Origin: Thermoleophilaceae bacterium
GTDB lineage: Bacteria; Actinomycetota; Thermoleophilia; Solirubrobacterales; Thermoleophilaceae
Assembly: GCA_013696905.1 (NCBI GenBank)
Contig: JACCXP010000134.1
Coordinates: forward strand, 1-8,015
Length of the DNA: 8,015 nucleotides
Direction of reading: 5' to 3'
In this document: piece after piece, positions 6,558-8,015 of the stretch
How positions within the stretch are numbered: position 1 is the stretch's first letter
Layout of the letters: every line of letters begins with the position of its first letter
The notes under the pieces: model-generated
The model's database searches: none
What the model was told of the DNA's origin: nothing
The model's input: only the letters and a program-made list of their open reading frames with translations
Program-made: the position numbers and the translations under genes

Positions 6558-6718
6558 GCGTCCGAGCCCTCGTCGGTCGCCCACAGCGGGCTGCGCTTGT
6601 CCTCGGCGAACGGCGCCTTCTTGTCGCCGTGGCGGTTGCTGCGCTTGCTGAACACGGTCAGCGCGAGCACCGCGACGACGAGAATCACGGCGAACAGCGC
6701 GATCGGTATGGCGTACAT
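6554..6718 (-). CDS. Small single-pass membrane protein, 54 residues, unknown function
   Basis: On the reverse strand an ATG at 6718-6716 opens 54 codons ending in TAA (6556-6554). The product starts MYAIPIALFAVILVVAVLAL, a single hydrophobic helix at about residues 3-23. A basic stretch follows (SKRSNRHGDKK, 24-34), then a polar, acid-rich tail ending SPLWATDEGSDA. The charge pattern suggests N-out, C-in topology. Support for a real gene: nearly every third codon position is G or C, and a purine-rich GAGAGGA (reverse strand, 6736-6730) lies 11 bases before the ATG. It converges on rsfS with a four-base overlap of stop codons and is divergent from mscL, 138 bases away. I do not recognise a family. 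An overlapping plus-strand frame (6597-6863) has no recognisable protein features and I take it as a shadow. Confidence 0.75.
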   Translation of the reverse strand: MYAIPIALFAVILVVAVLALTVFSKRSNRHGDKKAPFAEDKRSPLWATDEGSDA

Positions 6719-6812
6719 GGACACGGTCTTCCTCTCGGCGGGGGTGGCCTCGGAGCTCAGGCCTCGAGTCGTTACGGATGCCGGCCGGGCGCCGGGTCAT
6801 GGCCGCGTGGCG

Positions 6813-6818
6813 CACAAT
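6813..6818 (+). promoter_or_regulatory. Candidate -10 element for mscL
   Basis: CACAAT matches the sigma-70 -10 consensus at four of six positions and stands out in GC-rich surroundings. It would place the transcription start near 6825, about 30 bases before the mscL ATG. I could not find a convincing -35. Confidence 0.3.
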
Positions 6819-6856
6819 CGGCGCTCGCGCGTCGGTGAACCAGGTGAGGAGGACGC

Positions 6857-7255
6857 ATGCTGAAGGACTTCAGGCAGTTCCTGCTGCGAGGGAATCTGGT
6901 CGAGCTGGCCGTGGCAGTCGTGATCGGCACGGCGTTCAGCGCACTGGTGGCGGCCCTCGTGGCCGACCTGATCACCCCCCTGATCGCCGCGGTCGGCGGA
7001 CAGCCCGACTTCTCGCGGCTGTCGTTCACGATCAACGGCAGCCGCTTCCGCTACGGCGACTTCCTCAACGCCCTGGTCGCCTTCCTGATCATCGCGGCGG
7101 TCGTCTTCTTCCTCGTCATGAAGCCGGTCAACGCGCTGATCGAGCGCGAGCGAAACCGCGAGCCGGAGGACCCCACGACACGTAAGTGCCCAGAGTGCCT
7201 GAGCGAGATCCCGGTCGAGGCGAGGCGCTGTGCGTTCTGCGCTTCGGAGGTGTGA
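6857..7255 (+). CDS. mscL: Large-conductance mechanosensitive channel with zinc-ribbon-like C-terminus
   Basis: This 132-residue protein opens with the MscL amphipathic N-terminus (MLKDFRQFLLRGN), followed by TM1 (about 14-43, VELAVAVVIGTAFSALV through ITPLI), a short periplasmic loop with FTING, and TM2 (about 68-90, ALVAFLIIAAVVFFLVMKP). MscL forms a pentameric pore that opens under membrane tension to release solutes during osmotic downshock. After a charged linker (IERERNREPED) the cytoplasmic tail carries C111-P-E-C114 and C125-A-F-C128, a CxxC-x10-CxxC pattern typical of a zinc ribbon in place of the plain helical bundle of E. coli MscL. The start is clear: AGGTGAGGAGG (6842-6852) lies just before the ATG. 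The gene stands alone, divergent from the small membrane protein. Channel identity is firm; metal binding is inferred from the cysteines. Confidence 0.96.
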   Translation: MLKDFRQFLLRGNLVELAVAVVIGTAFSALVAALVADLITPLIAAVGGQPDFSRLSFTINGSRFRYGDFLNALVAFLIIAAVVFFLVMKPVNALIERERNREPEDPTTRKCPECLSEIPVEARRCAFCASEV

Positions 7256-7307
7256 CGAGCCCGGTATTCCGAGGGCACCGCGGAGGCGAAGATCGCTGCC
7301 GCCGCCC

Positions 7308-7329
7308 TGGACCTCTGAGCCGAGGTCTA
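7308..7329 (+). terminator. Hairpin downstream of mscL, possible terminator
   Basis: TGGACCTC (7308-7315) pairs with GAGGTCTA (7322-7329) around a six-base loop, giving an 8-bp stem with one G-U pair, about 50 bases after the mscL stop. No T-run follows, so it is at best an L-shaped (tail-less) terminator. It is the best stem I found in the 7256-7444 gap. Confidence 0.35.
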
Positions 7330-7412
7330 CCTGCTGCCGGTCGCGCTCGTGCATGGGCGCTGCCTCGTGCACCTTCACGTCGGGCCGTGCCGGAACGACC
7401 AGGTTGCCGGTG

Positions 7413-7418
7413 TAAACT
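7413..7418 (+). promoter_or_regulatory. Candidate -10 element for tRNA-Ala
   Basis: TAAACT fits TAnnnT and precedes the tRNA 5' end by 26 bases, which would give a leader of about 20 bases to be trimmed by RNase P. No good -35 is seen. The surrounding bases are richer in A and T than the rest of the gap. Nothing else was recognised between 7256 and 7444 apart from the hairpin at 7308-7329. Confidence 0.35.
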
Positions 7419-7444
7419 CCGCCGAGCATTACTTGATGACCCTT

Positions 7445-7517
7445 GGGGCTATAGCTCAGTTGGGAGAGCGTCCGGCTGGCAGCCGGGAGGTCGTCGGTTC
7501 GAGCCCGACTAGCTCCA
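7445..7517 (+). tRNA. tRNA-Ala (anticodon GGC)
   Basis: The 73 bases fold into a full cloverleaf. The acceptor stem GGGGCTA (7445-7451) pairs with TAGCTCC (7510-7516) and includes G3-U70, the main identity element for alanyl-tRNA synthetase. The D arm is GCTC/GAGC. The anticodon stem TCCGG/CCGGG has loop CTGGCAG with anticodon GGC, which reads GCC and GCU codons. The variable loop has five bases, and the T arm GTCGG/CCGAC has the standard TTCGAGC loop. The discriminator base is A (7517). The 3' CCA is not encoded, since the next bases are CTT, so it must be added by CCA nucleotidyltransferase. GCC is among the commonest codons in this window, so this is probably a heavily used tRNA. Confidence 0.97.
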
Positions 7518-7587
7518 CTTCTGAGTCGCCTCGCGGGCCCGCCATCGCTGACGCCGCCTCCGCCTTCGTCAACGCCGGCGACGCGCC

Positions 7588-7593
7588 TACTCT
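7588..7593 (+). promoter_or_regulatory. Candidate -10 element for the Mop-like gene
   Basis: TACTCT fits TAnnnT, with a likely start of transcription near 7600 and a leader of about 25 bases that holds the AAGGAGGA ribosome binding site. No convincing -35 was found. The gene may also be reached by read-through from the tRNA promoter. Confidence 0.35.
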
Positions 7594-7624
7594 CGCTCCG
7601 AACGTCCAAGTGAAGGAGGAGTCG

Positions 7625-7831
7625 ATGAGGATCAGCGCGCGCAACCAACTGCGCGGCAGAGTCACGGGGATCTCACGCGGTGAGGCGATCGCGAACGTCC
7701 AGCTCGAGGTGGCCGGTCAGCGGCTCGTGGCCTCGATCACGGTCGAGGCGGTAGAGGAGCTCGGGATCGCCGAGGGGTCGGACATCGTCGCCGTCGTCAA
7801 GGCGAGCGACGTGATGCTGGCCGTTGAGTAG
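7625..7831 (+). CDS. Molybdenum-pterin-binding protein (single Mop/TOBE domain)
   Basis: This 68-residue protein is one complete Mop domain. It starts MRISARNQLRGRVTGISRGE, has the central ITVEAVEELGIAEGSDIVAVVKASDVMLAVE, and ends right after the domain. These blocks match the small Mop proteins of Clostridium, which bind molybdate or a molybdenum-pterin, and the TOBE domains of ModE and ModC. Such proteins assemble into oligomers that store or buffer oxyanions in the cytoplasm. A strong AAGGAGGA (7613-7620) lies four bases before ATG 7625, which fixes the start; the same frame open from 7349 runs through the tRNA gene and is not real. No molybdate transporter or molybdoenzyme gene is visible in the window, so its partner is unknown. 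It lies 107 bases after the tRNA and probably has its own promoter. Confidence 0.92.
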   Translation: MRISARNQLRGRVTGISRGEAIANVQLEVAGQRLVASITVEAVEELGIAEGSDIVAVVKASDVMLAVE

Positions 7832-7980
7832 CAAGGGCGAGGGTGCCGAGGCGGGCGGCCGGGCGGTCGGACTGCTTGCCGCGCTCGGCTAAAGCGCTCC
7901 CGGTCTTGCTCTCGACGCGAATGAGTCACGAGCGCCGTGAATAGGTCGCGCGCGGAGACGACGCCGCGACCGCGGTCAGC

Positions 7981-8005
7981 CCGGCGCCCCGGCGCCCCGG
8001 CGCCC
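7981..8005. repeat. Short tandem repeat, three copies of an 8-base GC unit
   Basis: CCGGCGCC is repeated perfectly three times (7981-7988, 7989-7996, 7997-8004), followed by one more C. It sits near the window end in a stretch (7832-8015) where I see no supportable gene. A frame opening at GTG 7937 crosses it and would give an Arg/Pro/Ala-rich sequence. The repeat could vary by polymerase slippage. Confidence 0.7.
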
Positions 8006-8015
8006 AGCCGCGGCC

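Noticed and set aside
6597..6863. Plus-strand 88-codon frame across the small gene and the mscL leader
   Set aside because: It overlaps the mscL ribosome binding site and start, has no recognisable features, and lies opposite a better reverse-strand gene with a ribosome binding site.
7349..7624. Upstream extension of the Mop frame
   Set aside because: It would translate through the tRNA-Ala gene; the strong AAGGAGGA and the Mop homology both point to ATG 7625.
7937..8015. Partial plus-strand gene starting at GTG 7937
   Set aside because: Only 26 codons are visible, of low complexity and without a ribosome binding site, so it is not supportable from this window.
1..8015. CRISPR array, insertion sequence, phage or toxin-antitoxin module
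   Set aside because: No spaced repeats, transposase or integrase motifs, terminal inverted repeats or paired small toxin-antitoxin genes were seen. Gene order and base composition look uniform and vertically inherited.

Overview
The window is about 8 kb of very GC-rich bacterial DNA with G or C at nearly all third codon positions. It is mostly a housekeeping operon in the order glycosidase-like gene, rplU, rpmA, obg, proB, proA, nadD, rsfS. This order, the high GC, the frequent TTG and GTG starts and an MscL with a CxxC...CxxC tail suggest a high-GC actinobacterium. My best guess is Thermoleophilia (Solirubrobacterales or Gaiellales type), inferred from gene content only.

Layout. Positions 1-140 hold the N-terminal end of a minus-strand membrane protein that runs off the window. 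It is divergent from a plus-strand secreted protein with a glycoside hydrolase clan A look (239-1204). That gene's 3' end runs through the likely rplU promoter and 13 bases into rplU. From 1192 to 6557 all genes are on the plus strand and tightly packed: ribosomal proteins L21 and L27, the ribosome-associated GTPase Obg, the first two proline enzymes ProB and ProA, nicotinate-nucleotide adenylyltransferase NadD, and ribosomal silencing factor RsfS. Four of these seven genes appear to start with TTG. The set joins ribosome assembly and its control (L21, L27, Obg, RsfS) with proline and NAD synthesis, a common arrangement in Actinomycetota.

A 54-codon minus-strand gene for a single-pass membrane protein (6554-6718) meets rsfS tail to tail with overlapping stop codons. 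Divergent from it is mscL (6857-7255), a mechanosensitive channel with a C-terminal zinc-ribbon-like tail. A tRNA-Ala(GGC) gene follows (7445-7517), then a 68-residue molybdenum-pterin-binding (Mop/TOBE) protein (7625-7831). The last 184 bases hold no gene I can support, only a short GC tandem repeat.

I saw no mobile element, CRISPR array, phage gene or convincing new multi-gene system. The items most worth a second look are the small membrane protein beside rsfS and mscL, the MscL zinc-ribbon tail, the repeated TANNCT promoter-like hexamers, and the hairpins just before the rplU and obg starts and in the proB-proA gap.
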